Shown: one piece after another, positions 45,285 to 54,218 of the stretch | How the letters are laid out: every line of letters starts with the position of its first letter | Position numbering within the stretch: position 1 is the first letter of the stretch | Assembly: GCF_001591645.1 (NCBI RefSeq) | Contig: NZ_BCVH01000009.1 | Span: 124,001-188,000 of the forward strand | Length of the DNA stretch: 64,000 nt | Reading direction: 5' to 3' | Source: Robertmurraya korlensis NBRC 107688 | GTDB lineage: Bacteria; Bacillota; Bacilli; Bacillales; Cytobacillaceae | Program-made: the position numbers and the translations under genes | Notes under the pieces: model-generated | What the model was told of the DNA's origin: nothing | Database searches by the model: none | The model's input: only the letters and a program-made list of their open reading frames with translations

Positions 45285-46142
45285 TTAGATGGCATTAGCT
45301 TTAGGAACTTCAATAGGGGATATTTCTAGTGTATGAAGAGTAATTTCTGGTCTACTGCCAATGCGAACATTAAATGATGTTTGTCCTAATCCTTCATTAA
45401 TATAGAATGGTTTTCCGTCCATTACATGAAGTCCTTTGATTATATTCATTCGTGGAAGTTTCCCCATTTTAACTAGATGGTATGCTTTAGGGTAACAAAT
45501 TTGTCCGCCATGAAAATGACCAGATAACAAGTAATCAAAGTGATAATTTTTCATGTGAAGAACAATGTTAGGATCATGAGTTAAAACTAAGTTCGTCCCT
45601 TGGTTAACGTTAGCAAATGAAGTGGATAGGTCACTTCGTTTTGTACTAAAGTCATCAATGCCAATTATGTTAACGGGGTTCCCCTGAACAATTATCGTTT
45701 CAGATTGGTTATTCAGTACTTTACAGTTGTGAGCTTCAAGCGTCTCAATTAACATATTGAGATTCTTGTCTCGTAGTATATAGTCATGATTACCAAGTAC
45801 TGCATATATACCATGTTTAGCCCCCAATTTATTTAAGACGGTTAAATAAGGAACTAACTTAGGAATCGAACGCTTTCGGTCTAGGAAATCCCCCGTTAAC
45901 GCAATTAGATCAAGTTTTTCATGCTTCAGCTTATTATAAAGTTGATCTGGAGTAATGGAAATATTTTCTAAGTGTAAATCAGAGAGTTGAAGAATATTTA
46001 AAGTCGGTACAAATTGGTTTGGCTGTTGTAGCGGAGAATTTATATTAATTTTATTAATAATCACTTCATGGGTATTTCGATTGGCTTTATTAATCAATAA
46101 TAACAGAATGATTATAATTGCCATCATTAGAATAAAGTTCAT
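45285..46142 (-). CDS. Membrane-anchored metallophosphoesterase (YkuE-like)
   Basis: This 285-residue calcineurin-type phosphoesterase has one N-terminal helix (about 2-17) and the metal motifs LSDLHLE near 54, GDFLDR near 83, GNHDY near 117, and late SGHFHGGQ near 207. Related Bacillus proteins (YkuE, YpbG, YkoQ) act at the membrane on unknown substrates. The ATG at 46142 has AAGGGGG seven bases upstream; an in-frame ATG six bases earlier lies too close to it. The gene follows the methyltransferase gene by 120 bases. Confidence 0.88.
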   Translation of the reverse strand: MNFILMMAIIIILLLLINKANRNTHEVIINKININSPLQQPNQFVPTLNILQLSDLHLENISITPDQLYNKLKHEKLDLIALTGDFLDRKRSIPKLVPYLTVLNKLGAKHGIYAVLGNHDYILRDKNLNMLIETLEAHNCKVLNNQSETIIVQGNPVNIIGIDDFSTKRSDLSTSFANVNQGTNLVLTHDPNIVLHMKNYHFDYLLSGHFHGGQICYPKAYHLVKMGKLPRMNIIKGLHVMDGKPFYINEGLGQTSFNVRIGSRPEITLHTLEISPIEVPKANAI

Positions 46143-46262
46143 TAACATTCCCCCTTCTAGACTCCAATTATACATAACAAAGGACAAAAGAGTTATGGTA
46201 ATTGATAGTGTTATTAACAAATAAATCTAAGAAGCCGGGGAATGTCTACCTTATTGTCCTCC

Positions 46263-46841
46263 TTATTTGTATGCTGAAAAGAACAATTCATTATAGAAAA
46301 AACATTTTCGGTACCTTTTTAACACTTCTGATTTAAAACCTAATTGATGAAAATAATCTAAGTAACTATCCTCTTTTTGTATGTAATTCCCATTATCATA
46401 TTTGTTCATATACCAATTACTAATAGGATTATGATCGGTTAAATATGGCTCAATTACAATAATTCTCCCATCGTTTTTTAAAATTCTTTGAAATTCTTTA
46501 ATATAAATTGACACTTTTTGAGGCGGAATGTGATGAAGTACAGCAACAATTAATACAATATCAACGAAACGATCTGCTAGTCGTATTTGATCATTTTCAA
46601 ATACATCAAATGAATATTCTGGATACATTCTTTTGGCAAAATTAACTCGAGTTAAATCGGGTTCTATTCCATAGTAATGACTGGGATTGAATAAAGTACA
46701 GTTAGCCCCAGTGCCTGCTCCAAAGTCTAGAACAACCTTATTTTCAAGAGGGAAATGTTGTTTTATATTCGAGTGAATATACTTTCTTGTACTCCATTTC
46801 GGGCGAACTAACCTATGATAAAAAGATGGAGATAATTCCAA
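46263..46841 (-). CDS. SAM-dependent methyltransferase
   Basis: This 192-residue class I methyltransferase has motif I VVLDFGAGTGANC near 36-48, an acidic residue after the second strand (GIEPDL near 60), and DIVLIVAVLHHIPP near 94-107 as the post-II region. The start is a TTG after AAGGAG. The substrate is not predictable. It lies upstream of the metallophosphatase on the same strand and may share its transcript. Confidence 0.82.
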   Translation of the reverse strand: MELSPSFYHRLVRPKWSTRKYIHSNIKQHFPLENKVVLDFGAGTGANCTLFNPSHYYGIEPDLTRVNFAKRMYPEYSFDVFENDQIRLADRFVDIVLIVAVLHHIPPQKVSIYIKEFQRILKNDGRIIVIEPYLTDHNPISNWYMNKYDNGNYIQKEDSYLDYFHQLGFKSEVLKRYRKCFFYNELFFSAYK

Positions 46842-46921
46842 CTTACTTTCACTCCTTATTAAGTTTTCTAATTATTTTTTAACAATCTTCTTTATTATGT
46901 TTATATGGGATTTATTTTAGC

Positions 46922-46990
46922 CGGAAGTAAAAAATCATTTCCGATAGGATTACGATACGGAGGCATTCCTTTAATATGGGATGCTTTTTT
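46922..46990 (+). other. Two hairpins with terminator-like tail, possible leader or small RNA
   Basis: CGGAA/TTCCG forms a small hairpin (46922-46943). GCATTCC (46963-46969) then pairs with GGGATGC (46978-46984) before six Ts. No plus-strand gene precedes it. TTAACA (46879) and TATATG (46902) could be a weak promoter. This may be an attenuated leader of the nitronate monooxygenase gene or a short RNA. Confidence 0.4.
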
Positions 46991-47108
46991 GATAGCAATT
47001 ACTTTTTGTAGAGTCCTTTTTGGAACCGTTCTATAGGATTAGTAACCTTTTGTGTCGAATAGGTAACCCAATAACCAAAAACATCCTTAAAAAGGAGTGG
47101 AAGAGACT

Positions 47109-48086
47109 ATGAAAACACGAGTAACGGAGATTTTTGGAATTAAATATCCAATTGTGCAAGGGGGCCTTGCCTATCTTGCTTATGCTGAATTAGCAGCTGC
47201 GGTCTCAAATGCAGGAGGGCTTGGACAAATTACTGCAGCAACACTACGTACACCGGAAAGACTTCGCGAGGAAATCCTTAAAGTACGTACACTTACTAAT
47301 AAGCCATTTGGTGTGAATTTTGCCATTGCTAGACATGATGGTCAATATCAAGAACTACTTGAGGTTGCTATTGAGGAAAAGGTACCAGCAATATCTATAA
47401 CGGGAGCTAATCCGCAACCTGTTTTTGAACGAATTAAAGGAGAAGACATGAAAACACTTGTACTTGTATCAGGGGTTAGACAAGCGCAGAAAGCGGAAGA
47501 ATTAGGTGCAGATGCGGTAATGGCTGTGGGACAGGAAGGTGGAGGACATTTGGGGCGTGACGATATTGGTACAATGGTACTTGTTCCCCGTGTCGTTGAT
47601 TCTATATCCATTCCGGTACTAGCCAGTGGGGGTATTGGAGATGGCCGCGGTTTACTGGCCGCTTTTGCACTTGGGGCCGAAGGAATTGAAATGGGAACTC
47701 GCTTTATAGCCACTCAAGAATGTGTTCACGCAAATGAAAAGTATAAACAGGAAATTTTAAGCGCAACAGAGACGGATACTGTTGTGATTAAGAGAACACT
47801 GGGGTCACCAGGAAGAGTCTTAAAATCTGAATATACACAGGGGATTATCCAACGGGAACAGGGCGGAGCAACCTATGAAGATTTGAAAGATATGATCAGC
47901 GGTAAAGCTAATGCCAGATATATATACGATGGAAGTAAAACAGAAGGTTTCGGATGGGCAGGACAGATAATAGGTCTAATCAACAATATCCCTACGGTTC
48001 AAAACTTATTTGATGAGATGATTGTAACTGCAGAAACAGGATTGGCCCGTGTAAATAATATAATTGAGGGACGGACCGACGAATAA
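47109..48086 (+). CDS. Nitronate monooxygenase / 2-nitropropane dioxygenase family
   Basis: This FMN-dependent TIM-barrel enzyme of about 325 residues has the family segments PIVQGGLAYLAYAELAAAVSNAGGLG near 14-39, GQEGGGHLGRDDIGTMVLVPRV near 143-164 and LASGGIGDGRGLLAAFALGAEGIEMGTRF near 174-202. It oxidises alkyl nitronates or acts as an enoyl reductase-type relative (FabK family); exact activity is uncertain. The ATG at 47109 has AAAGGAG 12 bases upstream; a GTG at 47097 overlaps it. Confidence 0.88.
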   Translation: MKTRVTEIFGIKYPIVQGGLAYLAYAELAAAVSNAGGLGQITAATLRTPERLREEILKVRTLTNKPFGVNFAIARHDGQYQELLEVAIEEKVPAISITGANPQPVFERIKGEDMKTLVLVSGVRQAQKAEELGADAVMAVGQEGGGHLGRDDIGTMVLVPRVVDSISIPVLASGGIGDGRGLLAAFALGAEGIEMGTRFIATQECVHANEKYKQEILSATETDTVVIKRTLGSPGRVLKSEYTQGIIQREQGGATYEDLKDMISGKANARYIYDGSKTEGFGWAGQIIGLINNIPTVQNLFDEMIVTAETGLARVNNIIEGRTDE

Positions 48087-48160
48087 ACGCAGAACCCAAA
48101 TTATAGTGATAATATTTTATAAATTAGAAAAAAATAGTCCTAAGAAAGGAGGGATTGCGA

Positions 48161-48550
48161 ATGTTTGTTAAAAAGTGGTTCACAGGACTAGTTGTCTTAC
48201 TTGGGATACTTGCGGTTATGTCAATACCAGCTTCAATCGGCGTGTCTGCCGAATCCGGCGTCATCACACAGCCTATGGAGACGGTAAAAACGATTGAGGT
48301 CGAGTTGAATGATAATTATTTTAATCCTAATGTAATCACTATTCCCAATGAGAGTACGACAACATTGAAATTGAAAAACATGGGTAAAAAAGAGCACACC
48401 TTCACTGTCGAAAAGCTTGGAATTGACGTGGAAGTCCAGCCGGGAAAAGAAAAATCCATCACAGTGAAACCGACAAACCCGGGTACATATGAACTGATAT
48501 GTCGGTACCATATCAAGGAAGGTATGGTTGGGAAAGTAATAGTCAAATAA
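48161..48550 (+). CDS. Exported cupredoxin-domain protein
   Basis: This 129-residue protein has a signal peptide (about 1-30) and one cupredoxin domain. H79, C114, H117 and M122 (KKEHTF, then LICRYHIKEGM) have the spacing of type 1 blue-copper ligands. It is probably an extracellular electron carrier or copper-binding protein. The ATG follows AAAGGAGG. Terminator hairpin downstream. It is followed by a flavoprotein and by CopC/CopD genes. Confidence 0.85.
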   Translation: MFVKKWFTGLVVLLGILAVMSIPASIGVSAESGVITQPMETVKTIEVELNDNYFNPNVITIPNESTTTLKLKNMGKKEHTFTVEKLGIDVEVQPGKEKSITVKPTNPGTYELICRYHIKEGMVGKVIVK

Positions 48551-48607
48551 CAAGATGGGTCAATTGATGACCTGTAAAAATTAGACAAGTATTTATAGGG
48601 CAACCTC

Positions 48608-48652
48608 AAAGATCTGATTTCGTTATTCTACGGACTCAGATCTTTAATTTTG
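48608..48652 (+). terminator. Terminator after the cupredoxin gene
   Basis: AAAGATCTGA (48608-48617) pairs with TCAGATCTTT (48636-48645), followed by AATTTT. Confidence 0.7.
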
Positions 48653-48826
48653 CTGAAAAAAAATACCTCAAACAATATCGGTTCTGATTGATGGAACTCA
48701 TTGATTTGACCATTAGTAAGTAATTTCATATAGTAATATTCAAGTGGGTGTTTGAATAAGGGGGTTGAGTCATCAATTATGTGAGGACAGGGGAAAAGGT
48801 CATCTACATAATAGAAAGGGAGAGAT

Positions 48827-49861
48827 ATGGGAATGTATGATGTTCTTGTTGTAGGTGCTGGTCAAGCGGGATTAGCCATGGGATATTACTTAAAAAAGAG
48901 TAAACGATCGTTTCTTATTCTTGATCAATCGAGTGTAATTGGGGAGAGTTGGAGGAAAAGGTATGACTCATTAACCCTTTTTACTCCTAGAATATATAGT
49001 TCCTTACCCGGCCTAATATTAGAGGGTAATCAAGAGAGTTATCCAACGAAGAATGAGATAAGTGAGTATTTATCTCTATATGCTAAAACCTTCTCGCTTC
49101 CAGTTCAACTAAATACATATATTATGAAGTTAGAAGAGAAGGATTATTCTTATGTACTTACAACAAATAAGGGGGAGTTCCGAGCCAGAAATGTTGTTGT
49201 AGCAACTGGCCCCTTTCAAAAGCCTATTATCCCTGAATTTTATAAAAATCTATTAAAAGGAATCATGCAATTACACTCTTCCAAGTATAAGAATCCTAGC
49301 CAGTTGAAGGAAGGTATAACACTTGTTGTAGGTGGAGGGAATTCGGGTGCACAAATTGCAGCAGAGATTGCCGAAGATAGAAACGTTTATTTATCTGTAG
49401 GTCATCCCTTAAGATTTCTTCCTCAAGATATTGGAACCAAGAGTATCTTTTGGTGGTTTGATAAATTAGGTGTATTAAAGGTTAATGTGAATAGTAAGAT
49501 AGGAAAATATTTAAAGAATATGCCTGATCCCATCTTTGGTTTCGAACTGAAAGAAAAAATCAAACAAGGGAAGGTCACCATTAAACCGAGGGTAATGTCA
49601 GCACAAGGGTCACAGGTGGCCTTTGATGATGGGAGTTTATTAAAAGTAAACAATATTATTTGGTCTACAGGATTTAAGGCTGACTATTCGTGGATTGATA
49701 TCCCATCTATATTTGACAACAACGGACTTCCGATACATGAGAGAGGAGTCACTAGCAAAAAAGGGTTATTTTTTCTAGGTATGCCTTGGCAATATCGAAA
49801 AGGTTCTGCCATACTACAAGGTGTTGGAATGGATGCTAGGTATATCTCTAACAAACTGTAA
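48827..49861 (+). CDS. FMO/CzcO-like FAD- and NAD(P)-dependent oxidoreductase
   Basis: This 344-residue flavoprotein has two Rossmann motifs: GAGQAGLAMGYYL near 10-22 for FAD and VGGGNSGAQIAAE near 167-179 for NAD(P)H. STGFKADYSWI near 281 is the conserved C-terminal FAD segment. It resembles the CzcO/YndS group, often found beside metal-resistance genes. The substrate is unknown. It lies 20 bases upstream of copC, so an operon is likely. Confidence 0.85.
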   Translation: MGMYDVLVVGAGQAGLAMGYYLKKSKRSFLILDQSSVIGESWRKRYDSLTLFTPRIYSSLPGLILEGNQESYPTKNEISEYLSLYAKTFSLPVQLNTYIMKLEEKDYSYVLTTNKGEFRARNVVVATGPFQKPIIPEFYKNLLKGIMQLHSSKYKNPSQLKEGITLVVGGGNSGAQIAAEIAEDRNVYLSVGHPLRFLPQDIGTKSIFWWFDKLGVLKVNVNSKIGKYLKNMPDPIFGFELKEKIKQGKVTIKPRVMSAQGSQVAFDDGSLLKVNNIIWSTGFKADYSWIDIPSIFDNNGLPIHERGVTSKKGLFFLGMPWQYRKGSAILQGVGMDARYISNKL

Positions 49862-49881
49862 AAGTAGAAAGGTTATGACAT

Positions 49882-50415
49882 ATGAAAAGATTATTTATTT
49901 ATTTTACCAGTGTATTATTTGGGGTATTGCCAACAGTGGTTTTTGCTCACACAGAATTATCTTCCTCCTACCCTGAATCGGGTCAAGTAATTACAGACGA
50001 AATGAAAGAAATTAATCTTTCATTTGCCGGAGAAATTGAAGCGTTAAGTACAATGAGTTTAATGAAGGATGGGCAAGAGATCAATTTCACAAGTGTACAA
50101 ACTCAAGGAAATCAATTAGTTGGAGTATTAGATCAACCCCTTAAGAGTGGGTCTTATTTACTTAACTGGAATATTGCTGGAGAGGATGGACATCCAATTA
50201 CAGGAGAAATTCCCTTCGTGGTTCAATTGCCTAATGAAGAAAAAAGTGAACAGGTAGAGGAACCAGTCCAAGAAGAAAAAATCCATAATGAACATGTAAA
50301 TGTTAGCCTCAGTGAAAATACTAGCAATAACCATATCAGAAAAATAGTCATACCGGGAGTCGTTTTGCTTTTATTAATAATTGGTATGGTTACTCTTTTC
50401 AGAAAGAAGATATAA
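49882..50415 (+). CDS. copC: Copper-binding protein CopC with C-terminal anchor
   Basis: This 177-residue exported protein has a signal peptide ending VVFA, so the mature chain begins with His23 (HTELSSSYP), the N-terminal copper ligand of CopC proteins. D102 and H104 in GEDGHPITG complete the copper brace. A Glu-rich linker (about 113-135) and a C-terminal helix (about 155-172) anchor it to the membrane. The next gene, copD, begins one base after its stop. Confidence 0.92.
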   Translation: MKRLFIYFTSVLFGVLPTVVFAHTELSSSYPESGQVITDEMKEINLSFAGEIEALSTMSLMKDGQEINFTSVQTQGNQLVGVLDQPLKSGSYLLNWNIAGEDGHPITGEIPFVVQLPNEEKSEQVEEPVQEEKIHNEHVNVSLSENTSNNHIRKIVIPGVVLLLLIIGMVTLFRKKI

Positions 50416-50416
50416 T

Positions 50417-51493
50417 ATGAGCTTTTTAATTGCTGTTACAGAACTAATTAACTATATACTCTATTCCGTTCTCTCAGGGTATGTCGCGCTTCAATTCGTT
50501 TCCGGAGATCGTAAACCTACAAGCAAAGTTTCTAAGAAATATATACTCTTAACTCTATTAGGAATCTACGTTTGTAGTCTTGGGCCTGTTGCGCAAGTTA
50601 TCTCATATTTCAGTGAATCGGTTGGTTTTACCTTAGCTACCTACTCGGTCTTAACGGATTTTCAAGTGGGGAGAGCTTGGATAATAACGGGTTTTCTATC
50701 GGTGTTCTTTTGGATCACAATATTATTAAAGGGTTCTAAATATATACAAGCTATTTTACTTCTGTTAATGGTTTTGACAGTAGGATATGGAAGCCATATA
50801 GCATCGTTATCCTTTTTGGGAGGTTTGTTTGCTCATTCTACACACTTCCTAGCAGTAACACTATGGACAGGAATCCTTATACATGTGGCATGGTTTTCAA
50901 ATGACATGCAAAAATGGTCGAGATTCCTAAGGTGGTTTACTCCATTTGCTATCTTTTGCTTAATTATCATATTCGGGAGTGGTATTTCATTAATGATTTA
51001 TGCTGTTGAGCCAAAGTACTATATTAGTTCATGGATACTACCCTACGGTCAGATGCTCTTGCTCAAACATATTAGTATAATTCCTTTACTACTTTTCGCC
51101 TTTATTAACGGAGCGTTGCTAAAAAAAATCCAAATGGCATCTATTTATAACCCCCGTCCATGGGTAAAAGCAGAAGGTATATTTATTTTAATCGCCTATT
51201 ATTTCACCAGTATTATGGGTACTTTATCTCCCCCGCACGAAGTTGATTTTACCGTAAAGTCGGAAGGGGCTTCAGAATGGGTAGAATGGCTTTTAGGTAA
51301 AGAGATTCTTACGTCGCTAGGTATTGGTTTAAGAGGCAATAGTAATTCCATGATTTTACTAGTAATGGCTTTACTATTTTTAGTGATGATTTATGCTAGT
51401 GTTAAGCAAGTTAAACCACTAGCTGCTGTGTTTTTGGGCATTAGTTTTATATTTACCATGTACTTCGGACTAATGTTCTCTTTAACTGTATAA
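50417..51493 (+). CDS. copD: Copper resistance protein CopD family membrane protein
   Basis: This integral membrane protein of about 358 residues has eight or so helices and the CopD domain core (HSTHFLAVTLWTGILIHVAWF near 145-165). CopD pairs with CopC in copper import or handling. In B. subtilis the two are fused in YcnJ; here they are separate and adjacent, with a one-base gap. The ATG at 50417 is used; the upstream in-frame start overlaps copC extensively. Confidence 0.9.
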   Translation: MSFLIAVTELINYILYSVLSGYVALQFVSGDRKPTSKVSKKYILLTLLGIYVCSLGPVAQVISYFSESVGFTLATYSVLTDFQVGRAWIITGFLSVFFWITILLKGSKYIQAILLLLMVLTVGYGSHIASLSFLGGLFAHSTHFLAVTLWTGILIHVAWFSNDMQKWSRFLRWFTPFAIFCLIIIFGSGISLMIYAVEPKYYISSWILPYGQMLLLKHISIIPLLLFAFINGALLKKIQMASIYNPRPWVKAEGIFILIAYYFTSIMGTLSPPHEVDFTVKSEGASEWVEWLLGKEILTSLGIGLRGNSNSMILLVMALLFLVMIYASVKQVKPLAAVFLGISFIFTMYFGLMFSLTV

Positions 51494-51553
51494 GATTTCG
51501 GTTTACAAATAATTTTTTTTAAAAAAAAGACTACCTTTATGATGTAAATTAGG

Positions 51554-51596
51554 AGGTGATATACATTTATGAAAACTTGTATATCTCACCTTTTTT
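51554..51596 (+). terminator. Terminator of the FMO-copC-copD operon
   Basis: AGGTGATATACA (51554-51565) pairs with TGTATATCTCACCT (51578-51591) with a two-base bulge, followed by Ts. Confidence 0.75.
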
Positions 51597-51700
51597 CTGT
51601 TATCTCCTAGTACTAGCACCCAACAATAAGCGATTCCATACAATAACATGGCGATTTCATTAGGAATGTTAAGACGGCCATATAAATGGAGGGTGACTGA

Positions 51701-52561
51701 ATGTTTTATCATGTAAAGGAACTACAGTATCAAGCGAAACCTGAAAGGCCCGATCCGCTGTATGCGAAAAAACTGCAGGAAGTGCTAGGTGGACAATTCG
51801 GCGAAATATCTGTTGCGATGCAGTATTTGTTCCAAGGGTGGGCTGTACGTGGTAATGGGAAATATAAGGATTTATTAATGGATACGGGTGCAGAAGAGTT
51901 AGCCCATATTGAAATGTTAGCGACAATGATTGCAAGACTGTTAGATGGAGCTCCGGTTGGAGATTTGGAGGACGCTGCTAAAGATCCTGTTCTTGGAGCT
52001 ATTTTAGGTGGAATGAACCCACAACATGCGATTGTTTCTGGACTTGGTGCAATGCCGGCAGATAGTGTAGGCAATAGATGGACGGCAGATTATATCATTG
52101 CCAGCGGAAATCTATTAGCTGATTTCAGAGCGAATTTAAATGCTGAATCACAGGGGAGATTACAGGTAGTAAGATTGTATGAAATGACAAATGACCGAGG
52201 AGTCAAGGATATGCTTTCTTGGTTAATCGCTCGTGATACGATGCATCAAAACCAGTGGATTGCAGCTATTAAGGAACTAGAAGCTAAAGAAAATGTTGTA
52301 GTTCCAAGTACGTTCCCTCGTAATTTGGAAAAAAGAGAAGTATCCCATGTGTTGTTTAATTTATCGGCTGGAAATGAAAGTGCCGCCGGTCGATGGGCTA
52401 GCGGTCCAAGTATGGACGGTGAAGGAGTGTTCCAATATGTAGAGAATCCGGTACCTCTTGCTAAGAAACCTAAGTTAAACCCTGCCCCACCATATATTCA
52501 TGATACACCTCCGGCTGTACTTAAAGATGTAAAGGGAAAAATTCCTCCGAGTATGTTATAA
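51701..52561 (+). CDS. Manganese catalase
   Basis: This 286-residue di-manganese catalase decomposes hydrogen peroxide. The four-helix ferritin-like core includes ligands E35 (GGQFGEISVAMQYL), E66 and H69 (GAEELAHIEMLA), and a second Glu/His set in RLYEMTNDRG and RDTMHQNQW near 155-190. The C-terminal Pro-rich tail is typical. B. subtilis relatives include YdbD and CotJC; the long C-terminal tail fits YdbD. The ATG follows GGAGGGTGACTG. Confidence 0.93.
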   Translation: MFYHVKELQYQAKPERPDPLYAKKLQEVLGGQFGEISVAMQYLFQGWAVRGNGKYKDLLMDTGAEELAHIEMLATMIARLLDGAPVGDLEDAAKDPVLGAILGGMNPQHAIVSGLGAMPADSVGNRWTADYIIASGNLLADFRANLNAESQGRLQVVRLYEMTNDRGVKDMLSWLIARDTMHQNQWIAAIKELEAKENVVVPSTFPRNLEKREVSHVLFNLSAGNESAAGRWASGPSMDGEGVFQYVENPVPLAKKPKLNPAPPYIHDTPPAVLKDVKGKIPPSML

Positions 52562-52576
52562 ATCATAGCTACTAGA

Positions 52577-52607
52577 GGCCATTATCCAAGAGGATAATGG
52601 CCCTCTT
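52577..52607 (+). terminator. Terminator after Mn-catalase
   Basis: GGCCATTATCC (52577-52587) pairs with GGATAATGGCC (52592-52602), followed by CTCTTT. Confidence 0.8.
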
Positions 52608-52636
52608 TAGGGTACCATTAGATATGGTGATTTCCA

Positions 52637-53284
52637 TTATAATACATACATATACACGCATAGGAAATGGGAGGTCGTTCCTAGCATGATAAAGATATGA
52701 AAAATTTCATGAAAACCCATATAACGTGATTGAAGAAATTTTGGTTTGGCTCCGTAGATAATCCCGCCTATAGTGTAAAAGATACCTCCAAGTACAAGTA
52801 GGAATAAACCAGCGCTACTTAGAATCTCTGCAAGTGGGGAAGCGACAAAGATGACCATCCAACCCATTAAAAGGTAGATAGAGGTTGACAACCAACGTGG
52901 ACAATTGAACCAAATCATTTTAAATAAGACTCCACAAAGTGCTGCAAATACAATAATAGAAAACATTACCCATCCTGTTATACCATTCAAGCTTATAAGA
53001 CAAAAAGGAGTATATGTCCCTGCGATTAATATAAAAATCATCGAGTGATCCAGCCTGCGAAGAATAGCGATAATCGAATCCTTTGCAACGACCATATGAT
53101 ACGTAGCAGAAGCTGAATAAAGCAAAATCATGCTAATCCCAAAAATGATAACAGCTGTAATTGTAAGGGCAGAATTCGTTGTAAGTGCTGCCTTTATGAC
53201 CATAGCTAACAACGCGATAAACGATAGAATGGCACCCGCTAGGTGAGTGAGGCCATTTATTGGTTCTCTAATATAGGTAAGCAT
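52637..53284 (-). CDS. Hemolysin III / PAQR family membrane protein
   Basis: This 215-residue protein has seven predicted helices. The PAQR metal-site residues are visible as SATYHMV near 64-70, RLDHSMIFILIAGTYTPF near 82-99 and GFHEIFHIFIMLG near 193-205. Homologues are named hemolysin III or YplQ, but the activity is more likely a membrane metallohydrolase. The ATG at 53284 follows AAAGGAG. Confidence 0.9.
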   Translation of the reverse strand: MLTYIREPINGLTHLAGAILSFIALLAMVIKAALTTNSALTITAVIIFGISMILLYSASATYHMVVAKDSIIAILRRLDHSMIFILIAGTYTPFCLISLNGITGWVMFSIIVFAALCGVLFKMIWFNCPRWLSTSIYLLMGWMVIFVASPLAEILSSAGLFLLVLGGIFYTIGGIIYGAKPKFLQSRYMGFHEIFHIFIMLGTTSHFLCVYMYVL

Positions 53285-53420
53285 TTGCTTCTCTCCTTTT
53301 TGCATGTAGTTTTTATAACTACTTATTATAGTATACGTATTACAACAACTAGTCAACATTTACTAATGAACAATTGTGAAGTAAAATTAAAATGTACATG
53401 ACGAGAAAAAGGAGAGTTTG

Positions 53421-53990
53421 ATGAAGCATATAGACAAGCTTATTGAAGAGCTAGGGTTACAGCAACAAATTACCATGGAAGATATTCCAGCAATTGATTT
53501 ATATATGGATCAAGTCATTCAATTGTTTGATCAGAAATTTAGTGAAACGAAAAGAAATGAAGAAGAGAAAATATTAACGAAAACAATGATAAACAATTAC
53601 GCAAAGGATAAACTATTCATTCCTATAAAAAATAAGAAGTATTCAAAGGAACACCTTATACTAATTAGTCTAATATTCCAGCTTAAGGGTGGCTTGTCTA
53701 TTAATGATATTAAAACCACTTTAGTTGGATTAAACGAAGGGATTCAGTCAGGTAATCTCGATTTAGAAAAATTCTATGCTTCTTTCCTAAATCTTGCTAT
53801 GAAAAATGTAACTTCTTTTAACGAAGAGGTGAAATCACACTGGCAAGATGTGATTGAAGAAATGGAAGGCACCACTGAGGAAGGTAATTTATATTTAAAG
53901 AATGTTCTTCTGATTGCTTCTCTAATTAATATCAGTAATCATTATCGCCGGGTAGCTGAAAAGCTTGTTGACGAAATTAGTACGAAATAA
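53421..53990 (+). CDS. DUF1836 protein
   Basis: This soluble 189-residue protein is assigned to DUF1836 by the segment ILTKTMINNYAKDKLFIPIKNKKYSKEHLILISLIFQLK, whose pattern resembles a MerR-like winged helix and suggests a DNA-binding regulator. Target unknown. The ATG has AAGGAG six bases upstream and is preceded by an in-frame TTG. Confidence 0.85.
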   Translation: MKHIDKLIEELGLQQQITMEDIPAIDLYMDQVIQLFDQKFSETKRNEEEKILTKTMINNYAKDKLFIPIKNKKYSKEHLILISLIFQLKGGLSINDIKTTLVGLNEGIQSGNLDLEKFYASFLNLAMKNVTSFNEEVKSHWQDVIEEMEGTTEEGNLYLKNVLLIASLINISNHYRRVAEKLVDEISTK

Positions 53991-54023
53991 CACCGTTTTC
54001 CTTTATGGAAGAGGGTGTTTTTT
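53989..54023 (+). terminator. Terminator after the DUF1836 gene
   Basis: AACACC and TTTTCC arms (53989-54001) pair with GGAAGA and GGTGTT (54007-54019), followed by Ts. Confidence 0.75.
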
Positions 54024-54060
54024 GTTGGTTACCCTAAAGAAAGGGTTTACATCTCATGTT

Positions 54061-54077
54061 TGTTAGATTATCTAACA
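54061..54077. promoter_or_regulatory. TnrA/GlnR operator upstream of the ammonium transporter
   Basis: TGTTAGATTATCTAACA is a perfect 17-bp palindrome and an exact match to TGTNAN7TNACA. TnrA activates nrgA in B. subtilis from a site about 49 bases before the start. A TAATAT at 54102 gives a similar distance here; TTGACT-16-TAAAAT (54107-54134) is an alternative promoter. Confidence 0.88.
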
Positions 54078-54218
54078 TGGTATTTTCAGAATGTTTGTAA
54101 ATAATATTGACTCTTTATATATATCGTTTAAAATAAACTTAATCGAACTAATGTTAACTTTTATGACACTATAATGTTAAGAAAAGTTACACAACTTAAA
54201 TTGAGGGGGAAAAGAAAA

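Noticed and set aside
51569-51610. Short ORF MKTCISHLFSVIS with an AGGAGG upstream
   Set aside because: The ribosome binding site and coding region coincide with the arms of the copD terminator hairpin, which explains the sequence better.
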